Positions 23,628-32,111 of a stretch of DNA of 64,000 nucleotides are shown here, piece after piece. This DNA comes from a virus, in IMG/VR virus record IMGVR_UViG_3300028891_000081, positions 62,001 to 126,000 of that record. One strand, written 5' to 3'. The first letter of the stretch is position 1. Each line of letters starts with the position of its first letter. The translations under genes and the position numbers were made by a program. The notes under the pieces were generated by a model. That model was not told the DNA's origin and did no database searches. It saw only the letters and a list, made by a program, of their open reading frames with translations.

Positions 23628-24089
23628 TTGAGGAGGCTTAAGCTCTACCTTTCCCATCCCTTCCCTGAACGTATAAAGGTAAGGGAATGGGAGATAGGGA
23701 TAGAAAAGAAGCTTGATGTGGTAATGCACAATCCCTTCTATGACGGATGGGAGTCCAAATGGATCAACGAGTACAACTCAAAAGCTAGCTCTCCATCTGA
23801 ATACTCAAGGTTTCTAAGAAAGTACTATAGGAAAGTAGTAGAGACGGACATGATAGCTATCCAGCAATGTGATGGCACCGTAGCTATTGTGCCGTATCCT
23901 TCAATAGGGTGTGCAATGGAGATATTCTATACCTCACATGTACTCAAGAAACCAGTCCTGATATACCAGCCTTCACTAATATACTCAGTAATGGAAGCTC
24001 ATCCATGGCTATTGTATTTTGGAAGGATATACAAGACACTGAAGGGACTGGAAAGAGGCATATTGAAGCTCAAGAGGGAACTGCTTTGA
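23628..24089 (+). CDS. nucleoside 2-deoxyribosyltransferase-like protein
   Basis: 153 aa. LYLSHPFPER at residues 6-15, ETDMIAIQQCDGTVAIVPYPSIGCAMEIFYT (about 72-102) and KPVLIYQP match the nucleoside 2-deoxyribosyltransferase / TIR-like fold, where the Asp-Gly and Glu residues bind the nucleoside. It would exchange or hydrolyse the base of (deoxy)nucleosides. TTG start behind AAGGGGTGAG. The stop overlaps the TTG of the cytidine deaminase, so a joint nucleoside salvage or modification step is likely. Confidence 0.7.
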   Translation: MRRLKLYLSHPFPERIKVREWEIGIEKKLDVVMHNPFYDGWESKWINEYNSKASSPSEYSRFLRKYYRKVVETDMIAIQQCDGTVAIVPYPSIGCAMEIFYTSHVLKKPVLIYQPSLIYSVMEAHPWLLYFGRIYKTLKGLERGILKLKRELL

Positions 24090-24499
24090 AGAAAGCTGCA
24101 ATAAGGGAAGCTATAAAAGCCATGGAGAGGGCCATCACATTCAGATCCAGAGTAGGGGCTTGTCTTTATACTAAGGATAGGCTCTTTACTGGGTTTAACA
24201 TTGAGAACAAGATACACAAGGGCTTTCATGCTGAAGAAGTAGCTCTCATTAAAGCTCTGGATGCTGATGTAGATCCATCAGACTTCTTAGGTATAGTCAT
24301 AGTCTATTCATTCAATGAGAAACAAACAAACATCTATCCGGCATGTGCATCATGTAGACAGTACCTATGGGAGTTTACCAGTCCAGACTTGCTTATTACA
24401 GTAGTAGACCAGAAAGGCAACATAAGGTTTGAAGCTACACTGAAAGAGCTATATCCGATGCCCTTCCCCAGAAACAGGTGGTATAAGAATGAAGTTTAG
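24086..24499 (+). CDS. cdd: cytidine deaminase
   Basis: Zinc cytidine deaminase, 137 aa, converting (deoxy)cytidine to (deoxy)uridine. GFHAEEVAL near residue 50 provides the zinc His and catalytic Glu; YPACASCRQYLWEF near 92 provides the two zinc Cys (P-x-C-x-x-C-R-Q). SRVGACLYTKDRLFTGFNIEN matches the family N-terminal part. The TTG at 24086 overlapping the previous stop gives the standard length; an upstream extension in the same frame overlaps the previous gene and is not used. Confidence 0.9.
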   Translation: MKKAAIREAIKAMERAITFRSRVGACLYTKDRLFTGFNIENKIHKGFHAEEVALIKALDADVDPSDFLGIVIVYSFNEKQTNIYPACASCRQYLWEFTSPDLLITVVDQKGNIRFEATLKELYPMPFPRNRWYKNEV

Positions 24500-24743
24500 A
24501 AGCTTGTTTGACAAGCTTAAAGATCAGGACTATATTGAGGGCTTATCGGACAGGAGACGTAGGGAGATAATGATATGCAAAGAGCTGCTTACTGAAGAAG
24601 AGCTTAGGTACTATTCCTCAATAGATGTAGCCTATCATGTAGCCAGAGAACGTTACATAAAGAAGAACTATGATATGGAGCTACTAAAGAAGATAAGGAG
24701 GCAGAGATATCCGGTAAGAGAGCTAAGCAAGCTGATATCCTAG
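24489..24743 (+). CDS. small hypothetical protein, 84 aa
   Basis: Charged helical protein (DRRRREIMICKELLTEEELRYYSS) with a basic C-terminus (KKIRRQRYPVRELSKL). No family recognised. It overlaps the end of cdd and is the last gene before the promoter of the sugar operon. Confidence 0.5.
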   Translation: MKFRSLFDKLKDQDYIEGLSDRRRREIMICKELLTEEELRYYSSIDVAYHVARERYIKKNYDMELLKKIRRQRYPVRELSKLIS

Positions 24744-24751
24744 TTCTAACC

Positions 24752-24761
24752 CTTAAATATA
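24752..24761 (+). promoter_or_regulatory. archaeal TATA-box promoter of the sugar operon
   Basis: CCTTAAATAT in the gap between 24743 and the first glycosyltransferase, about 45 bp before its start. From here to 37,262 genes overlap or nearly touch, so this promoter probably drives a 12-kb transcript. Confidence 0.6.
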
Positions 24762-24798
24762 TGACAATTAATTACAGAGCTAAAGAAGGTGAAGATTG

Positions 24799-26055
24799 TT
24801 GGTTAGCATGAAGGAGAGAGAGCAGTTTAGATTTCTCTGGCACAGTGTAGCTCCACACATCAGATCTGGATATGGAAATGTTACCAGAAACTTGCTAACC
24901 AGGTTTAAACAGTTCGGGTACAACTTTACAGTATCAGCCTATTATGGTGTAGAGCCTGGAGGAGTACTACTCATAAACGACATTCCAGTATTGCCCTCTA
25001 AGTTTGGTACGTTTGGAGAGACAAGCTGTAAGTATTACTACAAAGCTTTGAAAATAAAGTGTGCATGGTTACACACTGATCCATGGGCATTCCAATGGTT
25101 CTCCAGAGACCTTCCATGTTCAGCTTCCTATGGACCGTTAGATCATGTGGACTACCCAGAAGAGATACAGGAAATGATGAGGAACTATGACTATCTTGTG
25201 AGTCCATCAAAGTTCCAGCAGAAGGAATGGGCTAAATATGGTATAGAATTTGAGTATATCCCACATGGAGTAGACGTAACTACATACTATCCAATACCTA
25301 AGGAACAAGCTAGGAAAGCTATGGGATTGCCAGAAGACATATTCATATTCGGTAAGGTAGCTGCCAACTCAGACAAGGAGAGCAGGAAGAGCTTTGTGGA
25401 GGAGTTCAGAGCTTTGCAGATGTTCTTTGACAACAACCCAGATGTTAAGAGGGAGTATGTGAAGTATTTCTTGTTCTCTAACCCATCTGACGGTAGGGGA
25501 TTACAGTTGGAACTGTTCATAAAGAAGTTTGGACTACAGGATGTAGTTATAACCCAGGATCCATTGCTTTTCCAGACAGGCATAAAGGACAGTGAAATGT
25601 GTCTACTTTATAACTGCTTTGATGTGCTGTGCTCAGCTAGTCGTAGGGAAGGGTTTGGACTGCCAATAATTGAAGCTCAAGCTTGTGGAGTTCCTGTGAT
25701 AGGAGCTATGTTCAGCTCTATGCCTGAACTGATATATGGGCATGGGTGGCTAGCTGATGTTAAGACGTTCATTGACACTCCAATCAATGCAGTGACAGCT
25801 GTCATAGATCCAGAGTCAATATACAAGTGTATGGAGAGGGCTTACTTCAAAGACAAGGAAAGGAAGAAATATGCCAGGCTATCAAGACAGTTTGCTATCC
25901 AGTTCAACTGGGATGATCTAGTGAGGGACAAGTGGGTACCCCTACTGGACAAGATAATTGAGGAGCAGTCTAATCTGCCAGGCAGACAGATAGCTGGAAT
26001 CTCTGAAGAGAAGGACAAGCTATGGGAGGCTAAGATAAGGGAGGCCTTGAGATGA
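24799..26055 (+). CDS. GT4-type glycosyltransferase
   Basis: Retaining GT-B glycosyltransferase of the GT4 group, about 418 aa. The N-terminal Rossmann half starts FRFLWHSVAPHIRSGYGNVTRNL; the acceptor motif VSPSKFQQKEW and PHGVDVTTYYP are typical. The C-terminal donor half has ASRREGFGLPIIEAQACGVPVI, the E-x7-E motif. It transfers a sugar from an NDP-sugar. TTG 24799 (or 24796) follows AAGGTGA. First gene of the sugar operon. Confidence 0.88.
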   Translation: MVSMKEREQFRFLWHSVAPHIRSGYGNVTRNLLTRFKQFGYNFTVSAYYGVEPGGVLLINDIPVLPSKFGTFGETSCKYYYKALKIKCAWLHTDPWAFQWFSRDLPCSASYGPLDHVDYPEEIQEMMRNYDYLVSPSKFQQKEWAKYGIEFEYIPHGVDVTTYYPIPKEQARKAMGLPEDIFIFGKVAANSDKESRKSFVEEFRALQMFFDNNPDVKREYVKYFLFSNPSDGRGLQLELFIKKFGLQDVVITQDPLLFQTGIKDSEMCLLYNCFDVLCSASRREGFGLPIIEAQACGVPVIGAMFSSMPELIYGHGWLADVKTFIDTPINAVTAVIDPESIYKCMERAYFKDKERKKYARLSRQFAIQFNWDDLVRDKWVPLLDKIIEEQSNLPGRQIAGISEEKDKLWEAKIREALR

Positions 26056-26894
26056 AGAAGGTAGATATTATCCTCATAAACTGGAACAACCTCAAGTTCA
26101 CCAGACCATGTGTCCAGACACTATACAGGAACACCAAGTATCCGTTCAATCTAATATTCTATGATAATGCCTCTACAGAAGAGGGAACTGAACAGTTCAT
26201 AAAAGAGCTAACCTCAAGGTACAAGAATGTCATAGTCCATAGGAACAAGATGCCTGACAGTGGCTTTACTGAAGGAGTCAACACAGCTTTAGAGTATTGT
26301 AAGGAAGACTATGTGTGTCTGTTGAACAATGATATTATAGTTCCCAAGATAAGATGGCTAACAAAGCTTGTAAGGGTGCTTGAGAGAGACAGTAAGGCAG
26401 CCCTGGTAGGGCCTAAGCTACTGTACCCAAACGACACAATCCAGTCAGCTGGTAGCTATCTAGCTCCAAATGCATTTGATGGATTCACATGGCCATTCTA
26501 TCATAGGGGAAGGTTTGAACCAAGAGAGAAGTACAGTACACTTGAAGAGATAGGGTGTATAACATTTGCCTTAGTAGTAGCTAAGAGAGAGCTCTTTGGT
26601 AAGATGGACTCAGTATACAAGGTCGGATCATTTGGGGACACTGACAAGTGCATGGAGCTGCTAGACAACGGATACAGAATTTACTATGATGGCAAGGTAG
26701 CTCTCTACCACTATGAGACTGCTACACACTTTGCCCAGGATCAGAGGATGTGGAACCAAGCCCAGATTAGAAACCTTAGGATATTCAGGTCTAAATGGAT
26801 AGACTGGCTTAAGGAGAAGGTCAAGGAGAAGCCTGAGCTGTTTGGGTGGAATGACAAGATGGTGCTAGCTGCTACAGTGAGGGGAATGATATGA
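26052..26894 (+). CDS. GT2-type glycosyltransferase
   Basis: GT-A fold family 2 glycosyltransferase, 280 aa. VDIILINWNNLKFTRPCVQTL is the nucleotide-binding start, FYDNASTEEGTEQFI follows, and CLLNNDIIV near residue 95 replaces the DXD metal motif with N-N-D. GSFGDTDKCMELLDNGYRIYYDGK matches the rhamnosyltransferase-like (WbbL) C-terminal motif. Overlaps both neighbours by 4 bp (ATGA), so it is translationally coupled to the two GT4 enzymes. Confidence 0.88.
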   Translation: MKKVDIILINWNNLKFTRPCVQTLYRNTKYPFNLIFYDNASTEEGTEQFIKELTSRYKNVIVHRNKMPDSGFTEGVNTALEYCKEDYVCLLNNDIIVPKIRWLTKLVRVLERDSKAALVGPKLLYPNDTIQSAGSYLAPNAFDGFTWPFYHRGRFEPREKYSTLEEIGCITFALVVAKRELFGKMDSVYKVGSFGDTDKCMELLDNGYRIYYDGKVALYHYETATHFAQDQRMWNQAQIRNLRIFRSKWIDWLKEKVKEKPELFGWNDKMVLAATVRGMI

Positions 26895-27865
26895 GGGTAG
26901 TGTTCCTTACTGATCAAACAGGTCCTACCGGAGGCAACAGGACCATCATCACCCTAGCTACTGGATTGTACAAGAAGGGACATGAAGTGAGGATAATAAC
27001 CAACCGTTACATAAAATGGCTGGACACTCCAGTGGAGATACAAGAGATGAAGACTATACCTGAACAAGTGAAGAGTGTAGAGAGGAATGAGATACCCATA
27101 GCTACATGGTGGCCCACAGCTTATACTGCAATGAGGTGCAAATCCAAGTACAAGGTATATCTATGCCAGCATTACGAGACCATATTTGGTGACATGAGAG
27201 CCAAAAGGACATATGATTTTCCCCTGTACCTGATATGTACCTCTACATGGCTAGCTAATGAGATTAGGAGCAAGCATAAGAAGAGAAACCCGTATGTGAT
27301 TATTCCAGGAGTAGACCCCAAAATATTCTATCCAAGGAAGGTCCAGAAACACAGGAACAGGATAATAGGGCTGAGTGCATACCAGGACTTCAAAGGCTTC
27401 CTGGACATGCTGATACCGGCATTCCACAAAGCTCTGGAAGAGAGGCCTGATCTTGAGCTACACACATTTGGTAACCTTCCATACAAGGAGAAGAGGGTGA
27501 TTTACCATCCTAGACTCACAGATGACGAGCTAGCCGAGCTCTACTCTTCAGGAATGATCTATGTATGTTCAAGCAGCCTTGAGAGTTCCCCACTCCCAGT
27601 GATAGAGGCCATGGCATGTGGTACTCCAGTCATATCTACATCCAAAGGTACGGATGACTTCATAGAGAATGGAGTAGATGGATACATTATTGAAAGAGAC
27701 GTAGATATTCTAGCTGAAAAGATGCTTGAGGTTATCAGTTCACCAGACTATGAGCAGCTAAGGAGAGCTGCACTCAGGAAGGCCAGTGAACGTACATACG
27801 AGAATACCATAAATGAGTTTGAGAGGATACTCCTTGAAATAAACAGTGGGAGGGGACATTTATGA
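26891..27865 (+). CDS. GT4-type glycosyltransferase
   Basis: Second GT4-like enzyme, 324 aa. RVVFLTDQTGPTGGNRTIITLATGL is the N-terminal glycine-rich loop of the family and SSSLESSPLPVIEAMACGTPVI is the donor-site E-x7-E motif. PGVDPKIFYP is also characteristic. Shorter than the first GT4 protein. Likely acts on the same glycan as its neighbours. Confidence 0.87.
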   Translation: MRVVFLTDQTGPTGGNRTIITLATGLYKKGHEVRIITNRYIKWLDTPVEIQEMKTIPEQVKSVERNEIPIATWWPTAYTAMRCKSKYKVYLCQHYETIFGDMRAKRTYDFPLYLICTSTWLANEIRSKHKKRNPYVIIPGVDPKIFYPRKVQKHRNRIIGLSAYQDFKGFLDMLIPAFHKALEERPDLELHTFGNLPYKEKRVIYHPRLTDDELAELYSSGMIYVCSSSLESSPLPVIEAMACGTPVISTSKGTDDFIENGVDGYIIERDVDILAEKMLEVISSPDYEQLRRAALRKASERTYENTINEFERILLEINSGRGHL

Positions 27866-28806
27866 GAGTGCTAGTTACTGGAGGAAGAGGGTTTGTGGGG
27901 AGACACATAGTTAGCTATCTCCAGAGACACTATGATGTTCTCTCTACAGACATTAAGGGTGAAGGACTGAAGCTTGATGTCACCAACATGAAGGATGTGG
28001 AAGCCTTCTTTACCAGCAACAATCTTGGACAGGACGACCTTGTAATCCATTTGGCTGCCAGAGCTGGGAACAGGCCTAGCTATAAGCTTCCATGGCAGTA
28101 TTTATTCACCAATATAACTGGAACCCTGAACATCCTTGAAGCTATGAGAAGCCATGGAGTGAGGAAGATGGTGTTCTTTAGTGCATGGAACGTAGTTGGA
28201 CCCAGAGTAGCCCTACCACTCAATGAGCTTGATCCAATAAATCCAGACAATCCGTATGGACTCAGCAAGGCCACTGGGGAAGCTCTAGTCAAGCTATATT
28301 CCGAGCTATATGGTGTCCAGGGAATAGTCATTAGACCAACCATAATCTATGGTCCAGACCAGGAAGAGAAGAACATTATCCAGCAGATAGTGGACTGTAT
28401 GGTGAACAATAACCTAACCTTCAAGGTGTATTGCCAGGGCAACCATGTGAGGGAGTTCCTTTACGTAGACGACATATGCAGAGTAGTTGATGAATGTATC
28501 CATTATTTTGAGGGGATGGATAGGAGCTATGAGATATTCCTTATAGGTACAGAAAGACCATACTCCATAAATGAGGTGATAAAGAAGGCTCAAGCTATCA
28601 AGGAGTTCAGAGTAAAGTATGTTGAAGAACAAGCTTGGTGCTTCTCATATATCTCAGATATGACCAAAGCTAAGAACATGCTTGGTCTAGATCCTGAAAG
28701 CTTTGTGGATGTGGATGAGGGCATAAAGAGGTGTTACGAGTACAGGACTGGAAAGTCCATAATTGACGGTCCATCATATGGAATAAAAGAAGTAAAGGAG
28801 GAATAG
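27862..28806 (+). CDS. NAD-dependent sugar epimerase/dehydratase
   Basis: Extended short-chain dehydrogenase, 314 aa. VLVTGGRGFVGRHIV gives the GxxGxxG NAD-binding loop, VIHLAARAG the substrate/NAD strand, and YGLSKATGE the catalytic Y-x-x-x-K. It acts on an NDP-sugar, probably as a 4-epimerase or 4,6-dehydratase; motif II cannot separate these. Given the heptose genes downstream, an NDP-heptose substrate is possible. Confidence 0.87.
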   Translation: MRVLVTGGRGFVGRHIVSYLQRHYDVLSTDIKGEGLKLDVTNMKDVEAFFTSNNLGQDDLVIHLAARAGNRPSYKLPWQYLFTNITGTLNILEAMRSHGVRKMVFFSAWNVVGPRVALPLNELDPINPDNPYGLSKATGEALVKLYSELYGVQGIVIRPTIIYGPDQEEKNIIQQIVDCMVNNNLTFKVYCQGNHVREFLYVDDICRVVDECIHYFEGMDRSYEIFLIGTERPYSINEVIKKAQAIKEFRVKYVEEQAWCFSYISDMTKAKNMLGLDPESFVDVDEGIKRCYEYRTGKSIIDGPSYGIKEVKEE

Positions 28807-28809
28807 GAT

Positions 28810-29340
28810 ATGGTAAACTTTAGAGAGATGGTTAAGAAATTGAAGGATACCCTACTGATACCAAGGGAGGAGCTAGCTGTTGAGGAGCTAGCCAGAATAT
28901 GGAGCAGCCTACCCAGAGACTTTACCAGATGTGTGTTTGAACAGGAGGACAGTAGAGGTAAGGTGTATAGCTTCAGGTTCAATGATGAACCGTTAAGGGA
29001 GCTAATGATAATGTACACCAAGGCTGGAGCTGTAAGGGGAGGAGACTACCATAGCCACAGACAATACACTCTGGTCCTCCAGGGCAGGCTAGCCATCATA
29101 GAGAGGTATAGCCCTGAGGTTACAATAGACTATTCTGGAGGCAAAGTAACCATACCTGGAGAGAAGGTACACTACCTTAACGAGGGAGACTTTGTAGTGT
29201 TTGAGCCAGGGATACCCCACTGGCTGGTATCTTTGACAGACAGCTGGTTCATAGAGTTCTTTGAGCATCCAAAGACTGTGAGCTTCTACAAGCCGTATAG
29301 AAAGATAGTAGAAGAGCTCAAGAAGAGGAAAGAGAAATGA
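28810..29340 (+). CDS. cupin-domain protein, sugar-modification type
   Basis: 176 aa. A single cupin barrel: GGDYHSHRQYTLVLQGRLAI carries the first His pair and GDFVVFEPGIPHWLVSL the last His, i.e. cupin motifs 1 and 2. The region before the barrel (RIWSSLPRDFTRCVFEQED) fits enzymes that modify NDP-sugars. Placement between an epimerase and an RmlD-like reductase suggests a 3,5-epimerase or ketoisomerase role like RmlC/FdtA. Catalytic residues were not verified. Confidence 0.7.
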   Translation: MVNFREMVKKLKDTLLIPREELAVEELARIWSSLPRDFTRCVFEQEDSRGKVYSFRFNDEPLRELMIMYTKAGAVRGGDYHSHRQYTLVLQGRLAIIERYSPEVTIDYSGGKVTIPGEKVHYLNEGDFVVFEPGIPHWLVSLTDSWFIEFFEHPKTVSFYKPYRKIVEELKKRKEK

Positions 29341-30233
29341 GGATACTCATACTTGGAGCCAGTGGACTTACAGGCAGCAGACTAGCTGAGCTGGCCATAG
29401 AGAAAGGACATGAGGTTATTGGAACATACAGAAGCAGACCAGTAGTAAACAGTTCTATATCCGAGGGATATACTAAGCTTGACATTGCTGATGTCCTTGG
29501 TACAGTCAAGCTGATAAGGGAAACATGCCCAGACGTTGTAGTCAATGTGATCAATGTGCCTGGGGTAGACTATTGTGAGAGGCACCCAGTAGAGGCCAGT
29601 GTTGTACAGGCAGTAAGCATGCTGTATGTTGGATATGAATGTAAGAGAATAGGGGCTAAGCTAATCTACACCTCTACAGACTATGTGTTTGATGGAACCA
29701 AGCTAGAGCCTTATACTGAAGAAGACTTGGTTAACCCCCTGAATGTCTATGCCAGAACCAAGGTGGAAGGTGAACACATAGTAAGAAGTCTGGGTATAAG
29801 ATACAATATAGTGAGACCCTCACTGATATATGGCAACCCAGAAAAAAGCAGGTTCCTTGGATGGGTACTAGACAGCTTGAAGAAGGGTAAGACAGTGAAA
29901 CCGTTCATAGACCAGTTCAGCTGTCCCACTTTTGTGGATGACCTAGCTCAAGCTATTCTTATATTGGCTGAGAGTGATATACAGGGAACCTTCCATACTG
30001 TAGGTAGCTCATGTGTAAGCAGGTATGAATATGCCAGCATGATAGCTGAAGTCTTTGGATTCAACAAAGACCTCATAGAAAAGGCCAGTCTGGATGACTT
30101 TATGTTTGACGGAGTAAGACCGAGACACTTGTGGCTAAGCAACAATTGGTTCCAGGAAACGTTTGGGTACAGATTCTCTACTCTGGAAGAAGGACTAAGG
30201 AAGGTTAAAGAGAAGTACTGGAGGGATGAATAA
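29337..30233 (+). CDS. RmlD-like NDP-4-keto-sugar reductase
   Basis: Reductive SDR of the dTDP-4-dehydrorhamnose reductase type, 298 aa. ILILGASGLTGSRLAELA is the NAD(P)-binding loop, DYCERHPVEASVV the typical D-x-C-E segment, YTSTDYVFDG the S-T-D-Y-V-F-D-G signature and YARTKVEGE the catalytic Y-x-x-x-K. It would finish a 6-deoxy sugar made with the two preceding enzymes. A one-mismatch copy of the dispersed palindrome lies at 29456-29472. Confidence 0.88.
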   Translation: MRILILGASGLTGSRLAELAIEKGHEVIGTYRSRPVVNSSISEGYTKLDIADVLGTVKLIRETCPDVVVNVINVPGVDYCERHPVEASVVQAVSMLYVGYECKRIGAKLIYTSTDYVFDGTKLEPYTEEDLVNPLNVYARTKVEGEHIVRSLGIRYNIVRPSLIYGNPEKSRFLGWVLDSLKKGKTVKPFIDQFSCPTFVDDLAQAILILAESDIQGTFHTVGSSCVSRYEYASMIAEVFGFNKDLIEKASLDDFMFDGVRPRHLWLSNNWFQETFGYRFSTLEEGLRKVKEKYWRDE

Positions 30234-30236
30234 GTC

Positions 30237-30950
30237 ATGCATGTACAGGACATACCCTCATCAAAGTGGGACATCCTACTCCTACTGGATGCATGCAGGT
30301 ATGATGTGTTCAGGCATGTAAACAGGATACCTGGCAGACTGGACAAGAGGTGGAGTAAAGGGTCAGTGACAGAGATATGGTGGAGGATGAACTTCTACTA
30401 TCCCCAGAAAGACATAGTGTACCTGTCTGGCCACCCTTCACTACGTAGTGACAATCAGTGGGCCAAGATTTTCCCAGTGATACTTGATGTGTGGGACTAT
30501 GGGTGGAACGAAGAGCTTACCACTACTGATCCAGCTGTCATGGCAGAGGAGACCATAAAGGCAGTAGAGAAATATCCGGGGATGAGGATACTAGCTCACT
30601 TCCTACAGCCACATGCTCCCTACATAGGTAACCCAAGCATTAAAGGGATACAGATGCATCCCAGAAGAGCTAGGGTGCCCTTCGACTGGAACATAGGGAA
30701 AGGCTTCTTTGAGGGTCAAATAACAGTTGAGGAGCTCAAGAAGGCATACATATCAAACCTGCTTGTAGCCCTGAAGTACTGCCAGAAAATAGTGGAAGCT
30801 TGTCCAGACAAGGACATAGTGATAACCTCTGATCATGGAGAGCTATTTGGTGAGTACGGACTGTTCTTCCACAGTCCAGTTGACAGACTATGGCCATTCC
30901 CTGAAGTAAGGGTAGTTCCCTGGTTCAGAGCTAGGAGGTCAAGGGCTTGA
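30237..30950 (+). CDS. alkaline-phosphatase/sulfatase superfamily protein
   Basis: 237 aa. WDILLLLDACRYDVF at residues 12-26 provides the first metal Asp and the Cys/Ser-type nucleophile region of archaeal sulfatase-like proteins; LAHFLQPHAPYIG near 120 and VITSDHGELFGEYG near 198 supply the His and D-H-G metal motifs. The family includes sulfatases, phosphoglycerol and phosphoethanolamine transferases. In a glycan operon it may add or remove a charged group. No membrane segment is seen. Confidence 0.78.
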   Translation: MHVQDIPSSKWDILLLLDACRYDVFRHVNRIPGRLDKRWSKGSVTEIWWRMNFYYPQKDIVYLSGHPSLRSDNQWAKIFPVILDVWDYGWNEELTTTDPAVMAEETIKAVEKYPGMRILAHFLQPHAPYIGNPSIKGIQMHPRRARVPFDWNIGKGFFEGQITVEELKKAYISNLLVALKYCQKIVEACPDKDIVITSDHGELFGEYGLFFHSPVDRLWPFPEVRVVPWFRARRSRA

Positions 30951-31135
30951 CAATAAAGTGTCCCGAATGTGGGTGCACTAGGAAGTCCTACTCTTTGTTT
31001 GACGGTAAAGTACTGTGCTATACATGTGGAAGGGTCTCAAGGGATATAACCAAGGAGGAATGGCAGCATCTATTCCCAGAGGTAACAGATGAGGACTGGG
31101 AGAGATGGTTTGGCAAAGGGGAGAGACAAGGATGA
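30947..31135 (+). CDS. small zinc-ribbon protein, 62 aa
   Basis: One zinc ribbon (IKCPECGCTRKS and LCYTCGRVSR) followed by an acidic helix (EEWQHLFPEVTDEDWERWFG). Lies in the sugar operon between the sulfatase-like and HddA-like genes, overlapping both. Regulatory or structural role unknown. Confidence 0.55.
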   Translation: MTIKCPECGCTRKSYSLFDGKVLCYTCGRVSRDITKEEWQHLFPEVTDEDWERWFGKGERQG

Positions 31136-32106
31136 TAATATCCAGAACTCCAGTCAGGATAAGCTTTGTAGGAGGAGGAACTGACCTACCAGGATACTAC
31201 AGGACAGGCTTTGGAGCTGTAGTTAGTACTGCCATCCAGTATTACATTTATGTGATAGCTAAGAAGAGGTTTGAAGACAGCTACAGGATAAGCTATTCAG
31301 AGACAGAGATAACAGACAAGCTAGAAGAGATAAAGCATGGCCTCATTAGGGAAGCTATCAGGATGGTGGATGTACCGAAATACCTTGAGATACTCACTCT
31401 GGCTGACATACCAGGTAAAGGTACAGGACTAGGTTCTTCTGGCAGCTTGTCAGTAGGACTTCTGAATGCACTGTACAAGTTCATAGGTATCATCCAGAAC
31501 AAGGAGTTCCTGGCTAGGGAAGCTTGTAGACTGGAGATAGACATACTAAAGAAATCATGTGGCAAGCAAGACCAGTATGCAGCTAGCTTTGGAGGTCTGA
31601 ACTATATACAGTTCAACAAGGATGAGAGTGTAATAGTTGAGCCTATAAAGCTATCCTCTAACACATTGAACGAACTCGAGGATAGCTTGATGCTGTTCTA
31701 TACCAATATTACCAGACCTTCAGACACTATCCTTCCTTATCAAGCTAGGAACATTCCAAACAGGATGGAGATACTGGACAAGATGAAAGATCAAGCTGTC
31801 AAACTAAGAGACATGCTGAGGGACAATGACATAAGTGAGCTAGGTAACATGCTTCACCAGGGGTGGACATACAAGAAACAGCTGGCTAAGGGAATAAGTA
31901 ACCCCATAATAGACTCGTACTACCATAAGGCCATGAAGGCTGGAGCTCTAGGAGGCAAGATATCTGGAGCTGGAGGAGGGGGATTCCTACTCTTGTATGT
32001 AGAAAGGAAAGATCAAGACAGAGTGAGAGAAGTACTCTCTAACCTTAAGGAAGTGGAAGTCAGGTTTGATTCTGACGGTACAAGTATCATTTATGAAAAG
32101 AGGTGA
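31132..32106 (+). CDS. hddA: GHMP kinase, D-glycero-D-manno-heptose 7-phosphate kinase type
   Basis: GHMP-family sugar kinase, 324 aa. The N-terminus IISRTPVRISFVGGGTDLPGYY is the signature of HddA/FKP-type kinases; GKGTGLGSSGSLSVGLL near residue 95 is the ATP-binding GLGSSG loop, and GGKISGAGGGGFLLLY near 280 is motif 3. With GmhA and GmhB in the same operon, phosphorylation of D-glycero-D-manno-heptose 7-phosphate to the 1,7-bisphosphate is the best reading. ATG 31132 follows GGGGAGAGACAAGG. Confidence 0.82.
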   Translation: MIISRTPVRISFVGGGTDLPGYYRTGFGAVVSTAIQYYIYVIAKKRFEDSYRISYSETEITDKLEEIKHGLIREAIRMVDVPKYLEILTLADIPGKGTGLGSSGSLSVGLLNALYKFIGIIQNKEFLAREACRLEIDILKKSCGKQDQYAASFGGLNYIQFNKDESVIVEPIKLSSNTLNELEDSLMLFYTNITRPSDTILPYQARNIPNRMEILDKMKDQAVKLRDMLRDNDISELGNMLHQGWTYKKQLAKGISNPIIDSYYHKAMKAGALGGKISGAGGGGFLLLYVERKDQDRVREVLSNLKEVEVRFDSDGTSIIYEKR

Positions 32107-32111
32107 TGGGT

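Noticed and set aside
23909-24086. N-terminal extension of cytidine deaminase
   Set aside because: The upstream part of the frame overlaps the deoxyribosyltransferase-like gene and has no family similarity; the TTG at 24086 gives the normal length.
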